Source: Chlamydomonas sphaeroides (Eukaryota; Chlorophyta; Chlorophyceae; Chlamydomonadales; Chlamydomonadaceae). From it: a stretch of 64,000 bases of DNA. Shown here piece by piece: positions 12,401-23,300 of the stretch (within the stretch, counting starts at the first letter, position 1; each line of letters begins with the position of its first letter). The notes beneath the pieces were generated by a model. That model searched no databases. It was not told where the DNA came from and worked only from the letters and a program-made list of their open reading frames with translations. The position numbers were made by a program, and so were the translations under genes. The stretch covers positions 1 through 64,000 of the forward strand of contig BDDC01000007.1 of NCBI GenBank assembly GCA_001662425.1, given 5' to 3'.

Positions 12401-14241
12401 GCCGGTGGCAGCCCGGCGGCCTGCGCCTCGCCCCGCTGCACCGGCCACGCCCTGCTCGCGGAGCAGCTGCCAGGACCGGAGCAGGCGACAGCTGCCAGCG
12501 CCTCACCGGCAAATGCCACACAGGCCCTCGCCTCGCCCCGCGGCGCCGGCGCCGGCAGTGGCCCTGGTCCCGGCGGCAGCGTATCGGTGACGGGCGTTGC
12601 CCCTCTGGCGGTGTGTGTAACGGGGCCCTTCTACGTCTACCTGGCTGCTCGCACGCAGGTGCGGCGCGGGTGGGGCGAGCGGTGGCCTGGCCTCGGCTGG
12701 TTTTGTGCGTGCGTGCTAGGGCCCATGCCAACCTCACATGGCACCTGGTTTGGATTCATGTGCCCGAGGGGTCAACACACCGCACGCGTGCACGTGCGTC
12801 CGCAGGAGCTGGCCCGGCGGCAGGCGGCCGCGTGCGAGGCGGCGCTTGCGCACGCGCAGGCTGCCGGCCCGGCACCCGCTGCTGACCTGGTCGCTCAGCA
12901 GGCCGCCATTGCCCGGCGCGCCGAGGCGGCGCTGGCCGATGGCAGCGCAGCAGGTGTGTGGGCTGCTTGCGGCTGCTGCTGCTGTCCCGTGCCGACGGAC
13001 ATGGGCGGGATGCGATGGCGATAGCTGGCCAGCAGCAGCCAGCAGTAACCCCTGCTTCGCCTGTGCCCAACCCCATCCCACGCCCTGCCCGTACCCCACC
13101 CACCCCAGGCGCCCACAGGCCCCAAATCCAGCTCGCTGCCAGCGGTGGCGCCGGCGCCGATGACACGCTCCGTCGCAACTACGGCGGCATCTTCACCCGC
13201 GCCAGCGGCGCGCCGCCGCCGCCGCCGCCAGCCGCCGGCACTGACTCTGGCAGCCGCGGCACCGGCCCTGGCTCGCTTGCCGCCGCTGCAGCGGCCCGGT
13301 CCGGGAATGCATGGGCCGGCAGCATCGCGGGTCCCATGGCCGCCGCCACCGGTCTGGGCTTCGGCGCGCCGGCGGCGGCCGGCCGTATCGCCGCCGCCGT
13401 CGGGCCGCCGCCGCCGGGTGCGGGCAGCTGGAGCTACGTCCGTGCCGGCGGCGCCGTCGCGCCGGCGCTGTCGCCGGGTCCAACACGCGACGACGCGGAA
13501 GAGCGGCTGCTCGAGTCCGTGGATGAGCATAGCTGCGGCGGCGCAGCGTCATTGGCGGCGGCGCCGCCAATGCCGCCGCCAGGCCCGGCGCAGGTTGCGC
13601 GCTCGCCGCACGCAGGCGCGCGCGGCTTTGGCGGCTGGGGCGGCCGCTTCGGCGCCGGCGGCGCCGAAAAGGCCTGCTGGCGGCGGCAGTCGTCGGTCGG
13701 CGGCAGCCCGCCGTCGGGCCCGTCCGGCGCCAGCACGCCGCTGCTCGGATCCAGCCCGGACCCCGGGTACGGCAAGGTCGGCGGCATGTTGGGTCGCAGC
13801 CCGCCAGTGGGATCGTCGTACGGCTGGCAGCACGGCGGCAACGGCGGCCACGAGTCCACTTCATGGCAGCAGCGGGGTTCTTTCATGGGTCCGCAGCAGC
13901 CGGGGCAGGGCCGCCTGGCGAGCAGCTGGGATAGGGGAGCCGCGTGGCGGGGGCCGGGGGAGGCGCCGTTCGGTGAGCCGGCAGGGCGCGTGCCGGCGGC
14001 GCCTGCCGGCAAGGGCCAGCGTTGCAGCGGCGGCGCTGGGCAGGGCCCGCAAGGGAGTGCCGGGGCTGGGGCGGCGGGGCGGCAGAACCAGCTGGTCGGG
14101 AGCGCCTGGCGTGGTAGGAACGGCCGCGGCGGGAGCCGGGGCCATGGAGGCGACGCTCCGCCGCCGCCCAAGCCGGGGCCCGATGAGGACGGCTGGGAAG
14201 TGGTGGTGGCGCCGTCGCGTCGGCGTGCACACCACGACTGA
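6500..14241 (+). CDS. CMTR2: CMTR2-type cap 2'-O-methyltransferase with G-patch
   Basis: Nine exons close a 2,067-residue frame: 6500-6794, 7028-7447, 7741-7961, 8100-8389, 8588-8857, 9001-11652, 11884-12658, 12806-12953 and 13109-14241. Motifs follow the order of CMTR2, which methylates the second transcribed nucleotide of capped mRNA with [14 protein letters not shown], then VAWAK (Lys125), the SAM-loop HICEAPGGF (199-207), [17 protein letters not shown] (Asp300), LVLKGF (Lys340) and [13 protein letters not shown] (Glu377). These supply the K-D-K-E tetrad. A second, degenerate RrmJ-like half (about residues 1310-1420, [13 protein letters not shown] and LLKPFASC) matches the inactive C-terminal domain of CMTR2. 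Unusually, a G-patch (GYVEGSGLG, about 649-690) plus an acidic stretch lies between the halves. The C-terminus is Gly/Arg-rich and ends [13 protein letters not shown]. The protein is about 2.7 times human length because of Ala/Gly insertions. The start could be Met3. Confidence 0.85.
11671..11817 (+). repeat. (GGGGAT)n hexamer array inside CMTR2 intron 6
   Basis: About 24 head-to-tail GGGGAT units, with a short interruption (GGGAAGGGGGATGAGGATGA) near one third of the array. It lies wholly inside the 231-nt intron between exons 6 and 7. The G runs are on the transcribed RNA strand. It generates spurious Met-Gly and His-Pro reading frames. Confidence 0.95.
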
Positions 14242-14390
14242 TCTTGAACTTGCAGCTTGCAGCTTGAACCTTGAACAATTGCGCCAGCGCGCGCGGCTTG
14301 CTGTGGCAGGGCGCTTGTCGGGAGAGCGAGGGAGAGCGTGAGCGTGTGTGTATTTTGGTGTGCCAAATTGGCCATGCGATGCTTCTACCT

Positions 14391-14395
14391 TGTAA
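14391..14395 (+). terminator. TGTAA polyadenylation signal for CMTR2
   Basis: TGTAA, the volvocine polyadenylation signal, lies 150 nt after the CMTR2 stop codon and only 40 nt before the next ATG, so the two plus-strand genes are tightly packed. Confidence 0.55.
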
Positions 14396-14435
14396 CATAC
14401 TGTTCAACGACCAAGCTTCAACTAAACGGTGTAGA

Positions 14436-16241
14436 ATGGCCTCAGCAACAAGCACGAGCGGGCGCGACGACGACCTGGACCACGTCTCGCCGGAAGACAT
14501 AGCCCTTGTGAGCAGCTTGAGTTTCAAACAAAGCTCTTGGTGCAACGTGGGCATGGTTTGCTGCAGTTGTCCTGCTCGAAGAACGGCATGGCATGGCTTC
14601 CATGGACTTAAGACAGCTTGCCTTGTTGTGCACCGCCTGCCAACGCAGTTCCGGAGATCGTTACTGGCACGGCGGTTTCCTGGCCTTAAGGATATGTCAG
14701 AAGGCAAGTGCCATCCGGCTCGCACTCCAGCAACCAGCCTGCATTTAGATGCAACGTCAGGATGCATTCAGGGATGTGGCACCCTCGAGCTTGTGCATTA
14801 GGGTCTCTGCGTGTGCCCGTTGCCGCGGCTACCTGGTCCTACCCTCACGCAACCCTTCCCCACGACCCTTCCCGTTTGGCAGGCGACCTCATAGGGCTGA
14901 TCCGGGCCGAGCGGAGAGCGACCGGGAGAAAGTTAGCAGGGGAACCTCGGTCCAACCCCAAAACGGAGTTCACTGCACCGCCGCCCAAGCGGGAAGCGGA
15001 GCAGCCCCGGCCGCCTCCGTTCGTCCCCGCCAACCCCTCCGAGGCCAAGACCATGTCTGCCAGGCCCAACACTGAGGTGCGCTGTCTGAAATAGCAGCAG
15101 CGGCGCTAGGCGCATGGATCAGAGCACGCAATTTGAGGGCTGCAGACGCACAGGCTGGGCAGGGTAGCTAGGTGTGGCCGGGGCAGCAGACGTTGGGCGA
15201 GATGTCGCGATGATGCGCTGGAGGCGGGGCAAGGGCAGCGAGGGCGGAACATGCGAGCGCCCAACGATTGCGGTAGCGTTGGGGCGTGTGCGAGCTTGGG
15301 AGCACGACGACGCGCGGGGCTCAGGCGGGGTACGGCTGGAGGGGAATGAGCAGGGGGTAGAGGCCGCGACGATAGGGACGGTGGCGTGGCGGCGTGGGAT
15401 AGGGATGGCGGGATGGACCCCCCATGCGCCACCTCCCCTTGAGCCTATCTGCCGCCGCGCCACCCGCCACCGTGCGGCTCCTCGTCTAGGTGGCTACCAA
15501 ACCCCACCCCAACGAGCCACACACACGCCCTCTGCGCACGGCCGACGCGCCACTCTACACGGGGCATGCTGTGCCGCGTGTGGGGTTCTGTTCTACAGCA
15601 CACTGGAGCACACACGCACCGCCGGTGGTACTCTATTTCGGCCTTTAAAGTTTAGCAAACCCCCATCGCCGCAGCGCTTCATCGGCGTCAACACGCCCTA
15701 CGAGGCCCACCGGCACGACTTCAACGTGGACCGCACCGCGGACGAGGGCCGCCGCGTGGCGCCCTTCGTGCCCACCCGCGCGTCGGAGGTGCGGCCCGCC
15801 CCGTGACGTAGTAGTAGAGCCCTGAGCCCCTAGCAGGCAGGCGCGGGTCCCGCGGGTGGGCTGCGCGACCCCCCTCTCCATGCCGTGTGCGCCTCGCTGT
15901 GCCATGGTGGGGGTGGAAAGGCTCCGGCCGTCATGCTGACCTTCGGGTACACCCTTGAGGGCCGTCATGCTGACCTACGGGTACGCGCTTGAGGGTTGCG
16001 CTTCTTAGTCACAGCTCAAGTGATGACGTTTCATGTAGAATTTGACAGACGCGCGCAAAACTTGACCCTGCTGACCTACCTGTGCGCCCTGCGCCACCGT
16101 GTCGCACCCCGCACCCCGCAGGCCAAGGAGACAATCCGCGTCAAGTACACGTTGACCAGCCCACAGGATGACGGGCCGCCAGTGTTCGGGTCGCCCGCGC
16201 AGACGGGCGCGCGCGGCGGCAGCGGCACGGGGCGGGCATGA
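14436..16241 (+). CDS. Small unrecognised basic/Pro-rich protein
   Basis: Exons seen are 14436-14507 (MASATSTSGRDDDLDHV...), 14883-15076 (DLIGLIRAERRATGRK, then APPPKREAEQPRPPPF), 15675-15788 (RFIGVNTPYEAHRHDF, DRTADEGRRVAPFVP) and 16122-16241 (AKETIRVKYTLTSPQDD ending GTGRA). The last three exons join in phase. The first does not: it ends in phase 0 while exon 2 needs one leading base, so a short exon between 14508 and 14882 was missed, exon 1 is wrong, or there is an indel. The product would be about 165 residues. It has no transmembrane segment and is mostly extended and proline-rich with Arg/His, like many small microtubule-associated or axonemal proteins, but I do not recognise a family. 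It runs convergently towards the thioredoxin-like copy A. Confidence 0.5.
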
Positions 16242-17740
16242 CGGGATGCATGTTTTGGGCTGCTGGTGCCGCTGCGCTAGGAGAAACACGGGGGGCGCTT
16301 GCCGAAAGGCGACGCATCTTTGCTGGGGTGGTGGTGGTGTGGGCTGGGGTGGCTTTGACGTGCGGAAGGCGTCGAGATTGGGCCAGGGGGCGGACCAAGG
16401 GCGCTACAGCAGGTGCCGACGTGAAGTGTGGGGTACGTTGGATGCGTTTTGGCGTGGGATGGGTGGCTGGGGGACGGCAGCGACATTGCGTCGGCCAAGG
16501 CGCAACAGCTGGTGGTGTCGGGGCCGTCATGTCTTGTACCGCCCGGGTGGCTGCGATTCCCTCATCCCGTGAACGGAGTGAAACCCCATTTTCACGCATC
16601 GCTCCATGTCAGTGGAAGCATGATTCCACCCGGCCAGCCGTGTAAACCTTGGTCCAACCGGTTCGCGAACATGTATGGGGCGGGGTGCCGGCCGGCGGGG
16701 TGAATGCCGTGTCCGTCCATGTGAGGATATCCGCCGACGCTAAGCAAGAACTGTACGGCTACCGCTGTATGATGTGCATGCAAGATACCGTATGTATGGC
16801 TATTGCTTGAGTTTCATGATTGAGCTTCGTCCCGGCTGAATGCAAGGAAGATGGACCATGGTGCAGGAGGCCTCCTGGGCTTGGTCGATGTGGACGACGA
16901 GCCCTGGGAGCCGGTATCGCGCGCGTCAAGGAGCTCCAGGCACAAGGGCGGGCTCCAGGCACACGGCTTTACTTGCCCCTTCTTGGAGAGGGTACGTGGC
17001 CGTGGGTTCCAAGCTGCTGCTCCAGCAAAGCCAAGCAAAAACGCACATTACAAGGCCCTTCGGGTCCCGCAGTAGTGCTGCCCTGCCGCTTTCATCCCCG
17101 AACCAAGCACTTCCGGCGCCAGCGGCCATGGACAAACAGGAACAAAAGCACATGTCCCGAAAAGAAACCAGCCAGCCGCAATAGCAAAAGATCAAACTAC
17201 AACGGAAAGCGTCCCCGCGGCCGCAACCGGCACGCTGGGTTTATCCAAAGCACGGCATGGCGGCCGTGTGCCCGGTCAGAGTTTTCATTGTCTCACGTCC
17301 AAGCAAATCACGCAAGGCCGCACTAGAATACCAAGGGTCATAAGGTCATCTAAGCACGCCATCGGGGCCGGGGCTCCAGGGCTCCAGGCACGCAGCGCGT
17401 GGGGAGGCTCGCCCCGCCCCGACTCATGCAGCGCCATCACGGCGCTCATGCTATGGCGCGGACCGCACTAGTGTGGGTGCGGCCCCAAATCAATATGACA
17501 ACCGCTCTGAAACTATGGGTTGAGGGAATCTATGGGAAGGGAAGTACGCAACTATGTAACGCAGATAAGGTTCGCACGAACGAGGGGGATCTATCCACGC
17601 AAATGCTCTAGGGCCCCCCTCTTGCTGAGGGAAGCCAATCGTTTCATAGCAATCCATCCTGGTCGCTCTATCGTCTGCTCATCCTATCACAAGCTCACTT
17701 CGGCCCGTTGGCCTGCCATTTCTCCGTCCTCCCGTCCCGC
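16242..17740. other. Convergent intergenic region
   Basis: Between the ends of the plus-strand small gene and the minus-strand thioredoxin-like copy A. The left half shows nothing beyond a TGTAA signal. From about 16940 the sequence is part of the inverted duplication shared with 60106-60930, so it is the duplicated 3' flank of copy A. No exon chain seen. Confidence 0.45.
16641..16645 (+). terminator. TGTAA polyadenylation signal
   Basis: TGTAA 400 nt downstream of the stop of the small plus-strand gene, a normal distance for volvocine 3' UTRs. Confidence 0.45.
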
Positions 17741-19208
17741 TCAGCCCATGCGGGGCGCGGCCCGCAGCGCCACTCCGTGCGCCTCGAGGAAGGCCGCGTC
17801 CGCCAGCAGCTGCCGCATCTCACCCAGGCCGCTGCACTGCATGTGGCGCCGGCGGTGGCGGCCGCCCATGACCAGCACGGCGGGGATGCGCAGCACGCCG
17901 TCGCCCTGCGGCCGGTGGGGCGAGGGGGGAAGGGGCCGGTCAGCCGAGAGCCAGGTCAACGGATTGGGTATGGGCGCACGCAGATGTCTGCTTCCGCGCG
18001 CTGCTACTAAGCGCGTGACCTGTTGCTAGTCCTCGTATCGCTCGCTCACCTTCAGGCGGTGAACAAGCTTGGCGTGGTCGTTCGAGTCTTGCGCGCCGCG
18101 CTCCAGGTCGGCGGCCGTGACGATGACCTTTGCAAAGGAGATAGTGGGAAACTTGGACATGAGAGCTGCCAGCTTGGCGCCATCGCGCTCAAGGTGCTTC
18201 GGCGACGTAACGACGACGGCCGTCGCGAAGCCCTTCTCCGAGTTGTCAGCGATGAGCTGTTTCCACTGCACGAGCGAGTGGAGCTCGTCAGCTGGCAGGC
18301 CTCCTTGTGCGACGGCGAGGACATTGGCACTGGGCTCGGAGGTGGTGGTTGTGGCCGGAGTAACAGCGGCACCGGTGTTGGCGGACGCCAGGGGCTTCTC
18401 CTCCTGCGAAGGGCGCACGAGGCATACATAGAAGATCATTTAGGAGGGCAAAGGCGCGTCGGGCGTTGACTGATGAGTGAACGAAGGTGGTTGGGCTTAG
18501 TGAAGGTCGCGACAGCTGTTGCGTCGTGATCGGGCCGCGGGGTTGGGCACATGTCGACACAAGTCGACACGTCTGTGCGTGACAGTCCTGATCAAATGTT
18601 TGTCTCACCTCGACATTCTCCACGGTAGTCGCTGCCGAGCGCTGCGCAGCCTCCAGCACAGCAGCAGCCGGCATGTCCAGCTGCTTTACGCTCTTGGCCG
18701 CCGAAGTCACGGAAGCCCAGGCGTCAGTCATGGAATAATGGCGGCCTAGCTCCAGCGAGGAAGCCGAGTTGTCGAGCGCGAAAGCGAGCAGGAAACCAAA
18801 GAAGGCGGTCCCCAGGCGCCGAGCCTCCTCTGCCTGCGCTCCGAGCTCCGCGGCCTCCTGGGTCTCGTTCTTCTTGGGGCAGGGAGCCTTGATCGTGCGC
18901 TGAGGCGCGTTGCGAGCGCCGCGCTGTTGCGGAGCGGCTTTGGGCAGCAGCGAGGGCCCGCTGCTGCCGCGCCTGTGCGCCTGCTGCGGGCTCCACACGG
19001 NNNNNNNNNNNNNNNNNNNNNNNNNNNNNNNNNNNNNNNNNNNNNNNNNNNNNNNNNNNNNNNNNNNNNNNNNNNNNNNNNNNNNNNNNNNNNNNNNNNN
19101 NNNNNNNNNNNNNNNNNNNNNNNNNNNNNNNNNNNNNNNNNNNNNNNNNNNNNNNNNNNNNNNNNNNNNNNNNNNNNNNNNNNNNNNNNNNNNNNNNNNA
19201 AGAGGCAT
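17741..19208 (-). CDS. Thioredoxin-like protein, probably plastid-targeted (copy A)
   Basis: Exons on the minus strand are 18609-19208 (interrupted by the gap), 18050-18403 and 17741-17905, all joined in phase 0. The N-terminus, partly in the gap but visible in copy B, is Ala/Gln/Arg-rich like a transit peptide. A hydrophobic segment LGTAFFGFLLAFALDN follows. The C-terminal half reads LHSLVQWKQLIADNSEKGFA, AVVVTSPKHLERDG, KLAALMSKFPTISFAKV and LRIPAVLVMGG. This has the strand-helix order and Pro-containing late strand of a thioredoxin fold. The usual CxxC position is SPKH, so no dithiol redox activity is expected. Copy A keeps the 32 residues that copy B has lost and is therefore the better candidate for the functional gene. 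The function is otherwise unknown. Confidence 0.6.
19001..19199. other. Assembly gap (199 N)
   Basis: Run of 199 undetermined bases inside exon 1 of copy A. The aligned stretch of copy B between the same flanks (about 58846-58927) is only about 82 nt, so the gap length is probably wrong or copy A has an insertion. Confidence 0.97.
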
Positions 19209-19906
19209 TGTTTGGGAGTTCCTGGTCACGAAACGTCTACAGGTGGCGCTTAGGAAGCGTTGTGTGTGTGTTGCGTTGTGAGGAAAGTATGGCGACTGAG
19301 GAGCGGGTTGAGGCCTTAGGGTCCAACGGGGCCGCGGCCCCATGCCGACGGGCAAATCGCCGAGAGAAGATCTGCGACCAGGCAGCTCCGCAGCCCGCTG
19401 CCCGCCGTTTTACAATCTGCACGCTTTCCCAAGCGCCACATCCCTGCTGCGCTGGAGCCGTGGGCGCGCCCGACAAGTAACGCCGGGGCTACTGCGCCGC
19501 GCCTGCTGCTGCTGCTGCCGCGTTGCTGAGACCTTGGTCTGATCTGCCCTGGATCATAACTCCTACTATGCGCTGTGAGAGAGCGCATATGGCCGCCGAA
19601 ATGCCGATGTGAGCGCCGACCCACGACCCGCGGGACCAGGCGGCGGGACGCGCCCTCTTTCCGGCCCCTACCTTACTTACCCCTGCCTGCCCCCTCCGGC
19701 CCTCCCCTATCTAGCTGAGAGTCAACCGCGCGCCGTGCGAACCCACGGCTGCTGCACTCTTCCGCTTCCCCGCCCGTCGGGCCCCAGCAGCAAGCACGCA
19801 CCTGCCCGCCCTGCTGGGCCGCCGAGGTCCGGTCAGTGCGGGTCCCAACCCCGACCCCGCTGCACAGCGCCCTTCGCTTCCAGGCTACGCCGGTGGTAGG
19901 CGTGGG

Positions 19907-19986
19907 GCTCGCCCCATACACGCCCGCCGTCCTGAATGCAATGAAATGTGTCTTACACAAGTCGTAACCACTTCTATTTCTATTTC
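19907..19986 (+). repeat. 80-bp dispersed repeat, copy 1
   Basis: Matches 23204-23283 at 74 of 80 positions in the same orientation, with no length difference. It begins GCTCGCCCCATACACGCCC and ends TTCTATTTCTATTTC. It is intergenic. It contains no open frame of note, and the origin (short interspersed or non-autonomous element fragment) is inference. Confidence 0.85.
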
Positions 19987-20104
19987 TTCCAGGCTGTTCG
20001 ACAACCCGCATACCCGGGCGCTGTGCGGCCAGCCGCCGTGCTACGTCAGTTGCTGCTGCGCGGCCCCGCGCGCGCTCAGGTAGCTAGGCTGCACCAGCAC
20101 GCCT

Positions 20105-20109
20105 TTACA
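20105..20109 (-). terminator. TGTAA polyadenylation signal for DHH gene
   Basis: TTACA on the plus strand, i.e. TGTAA on the minus strand, 226 nt beyond the stop of the DHH phosphoesterase gene. Confidence 0.5.
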
Positions 20110-20334
20110 ACTACAAGCAAGCCGCGATCCGCCGAAAGCTCTGGCACGCAGGGCACACGCCGCCCAGCTCGGCACGCAACTCCTTCAACATGCCAACGCG
20201 CACGCCGCCAGTGTACGCCCGCCACCACACCCTTGCAACCTGCATACATGCCCCTCCGACCCCTGGCCCCGCCGACCCCTAGCACCTCGCTCGCTCCGAC
20301 CCCTAGCTAGCCCCTCCGACCCCCAGCACCTGCC

Positions 20335-23300
20335 TCAGTCGCTGGACGGAGCGGGCGTCGCTCCCCCTGATCCCGCCGCCTCCGAACCCGAATCCGACGC
20401 AGTGGCGGAGCCGGACGCCGACCCCGCGCCCCTACCGCTGCCGCCGCCGGTGGGCTTGGCGAAGAACGCCGTGAGCTTGCGCTGCTTGGGGTCGGCCGTC
20501 GCAGCCGAGCTGCCCTTACCGCCGCCGCCGCTGCGGCGCTTGGTGCCGCCGCCGCTCTTGCCGGCCTGCGGGGCTGGGGGAATGGAGCGTGGAGGAATGG
20601 AGCTTGGAGTCAAGTGATGGGCCGGCGCGAGGCAGGCGCTTGATGCATGTACGACTCTTGGCCCGCCCACCCTACGCATCCTGTTCGTGCTGTTGCCCGC
20701 ACCTCGCCGCCCCAGCCATCCACCTGTGTGTCCGAGCGCCGCCGCCACAGCGGCCGCCAGCTGCTCCGCCTCCGCCGGCAGCGCCAGGCCCGCGGCGCCG
20801 TATGCCACCTCGGGGGTGAAGCCCAACACCTGGATTGGCGGCATGGATGGGTTGGGGGTGGACGCAGAGGTCAAGGCTCAAGGGCCGGCGCCAGCGCCAG
20901 CGGCAGGGCCGCAAGCAACGAAGGTAAGGCGTGGCAGGCGAGTTGCTCGCACTGCCGTGCCTCCTCCCATGCGCATACCGCCGCGCGTGCGCGCTCTGCA
21001 CTCCACCCTCGCATACATTACCGCCTTCCTGGCTGTCCTCCCTGCCCCACCAGCGCCAGCTGCGCGAACTCGGCTGGAGCCACCATGCCGCCCGTGGCCG
21101 CCCGGTGGCCGCGGGCAAAGTCAGCACCCAGGCGCTCGCGCAGCCCCGCCAGCGGGCCGGCGGCCAGGTCGGGGTGGGCGGCAACCGCATCCACAGCGCC
21201 CTTGAGCAGCGCTATGAGGTCGGTGCCGGGCTGGCAGGAGCGCATGGAGAAGTGCACCTGGTAGGCGCGCAGGGGCCCGAGGGGGAGGGGCAGGATGGAG
21301 CAAGGGCACGGGAAGGCAGCGGATGGATACCACGCACCCTGGCCGCCAAGAGAGCCGGGCGGTGAGCAGCGAGGGAGCAGCCTAGCTAGCCATGGCCGTG
21401 AGCCCCCGCTGCTGACGGCGGCGCACCTACCCTGTCGGCCGTGTAGCCGCGGTTGGAGCACATGACGGCCACCGCGCCGCCGCTCGCGCCGCCGCCCATG
21501 CGGGACGCCCACCTGCAGGGCGGCGCAGCGGGCACATCGTGTTGAGCCCCACACAAGCGAAGGCTCGGTTTGGCAGAGGTTCGCTTTCCCAGGTAGGGCC
21601 CCCAGCATGCAGGTCGTCGCTTGGCCATGAGTAGCCGCCTGCCACCGCGCAAAAAAATGGAGAAGCGCGAACTAAGGCAGCACGGGGAAGTTACGCCTGA
21701 GGAAGTTAGCTAGCTAGGTAGGTGTCTCGAACGACCGAGCCGAGAGCGCCTGACACACCCCAGCAGCGGGTGCAGTGGATGGCGCCTACCTCTGCGGCAG
21801 CAGCGGGTGCAGCTGCCAGCCGCTGTCGATGGCGATGAGCGCCAGCCGCTTGTTAAGCGACATGCGCGGCGGGGCGGAGGACACGGCCGCCAGCGCGGAC
21901 CGCATCTCCTCTCGCGCCGCGCGCAGCGGCGCGCCGGGCGGCCCCTTGAAGATGCCGGCGGGGTCGTCGGCTGCGGCCAAAGCGGCCCAGGCGGTACCCA
22001 CGTCGCACTGCGGCGAGCGACGGGCTGAGGAGGACGGGGTCGGGCAAGGGCAGGGTACGTACAACGTGGTCCCGAAAGTCACGGCGCTGAAGTACGTGTA
22101 GCACCCCAGGGGAGGACGAGGCGGGGCAAGGGCAACCCCTCCCTCCCTCTCTCGGCGGCATCGCATGTTTGGCCCGCGCCCTGCCGACGCACGCTCTGCG
22201 GCGTGCCCTACATGTCCCACCCGCCCACCCGCGTTGACCAGCGACACGGCCTCCCGGAAGTGCGTCTTGCGTCCGGCCCGGTGCACCTCGCCCAGCGCCG
22301 GCAGCCCTGGCTCGAAGGCCGCCAGGCCGGCCTCGCCCTCGCCCAGGTCGCCGATGATCCCCAGCACCGCCAGCCAGGCCCCCGGGCCGGCGGAGGGCGG
22401 GTGCAGCGCCGCCGCCAGCGCCCAGGTGAGCAGCGAGGAGGTGGCAACTGGCTTGCAGCCGAACGCGCTCAGCGCCTGCGCACCGCCGGGTGCGTGGGTG
22501 GGGTGGCGCGGGGCGGCGCCGGGTGGGAGGTAAGCGCGGTCGGCAGGGGCCGCGGCAGTTGTGGGCGCGGCGCGGCCATGGCAGGCAGGGAGCCGTTGCG
22601 CCAACGTTGGCGTCGGCAGTGCGCGAGCGAACAGGGGCCCCATGTGGATGGACTCCCCAACGCCCAAGACACCCGTGCGCACCACTGAGCCGCAGGGGAA
22701 GCCCTCGGGCTGGTGGTGGTCGATCACCAGCACCGGCACCGCCTCCGGCGCCGTGCCAGAGCCACCGGGTCCGCCGCAGCCACCCTCGGCTGCCGTTGTG
22801 GCCGGTGCGTGGGGGCCCGCCAGCAGCAGCGGCTGCTCCGTGGCGCGGCTGCCGTGGTCCAGGAGCACGAGTGCGGTAGGCTTGAGCGCCGCGAGCCGCG
22901 CCAGCAGGGCGGGCTGGGAGATGTTCTCGCCCTTGCGCAGCGGCTCGACTAGCAGCTGCACGGCGCCGCCTGGCGTAGGGCGGGCGGCGAGGGCAGCAGG
23001 GGGCGTGGAGGTGAGCGGTCACGGAGTATGGATGGGCGTGGTGAGCAGGCGAACGGGCGGGATTGCGCAGGTAGGCGCGGGGGCAGGCGTGGGGCGATAT
23101 CACGACCAAGATCGTCAGAAATGACATGGACCTGGGCAGCGGGCAGACTAGTGACTCCCGTGCCCAGGCCTGTGTCACTTCCGACTAGTTCGGTCGTGAC
23201 AGCGCTCGCCCCATACACGCCCGCCCTCCTGATTGCAATGACCTGTGTTTTACACAAGTCGTAACCAATTCTATTTCTATTTCGCGGGGGCAGGAAACGT

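Larger units (their letters stand above)
16940..19525. repeat. Inverted segmental duplication, copy A
   Basis: About 2.6 kb that matches the reverse complement of about 58510-60930. Identity is high in the exons and near 17460-17520, and falls towards the 16940 end. It includes the whole thioredoxin-like gene with its introns and flanks, so it arose from DNA rather than from a spliced transcript. It contains an assembly gap (19001-19199). Limits are approximate. Confidence 0.85.
19526..20334. other. Intergenic stretch with repeat fragments
   Basis: No coding exon recognised. It holds one copy of an 80-bp dispersed repeat (19907-19986), a TGTAA on the minus strand for the DHH gene, and a degenerate direct repeat around 20245-20330 built on CTCCGACCCCTAG-like units. 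Confidence 0.5.
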
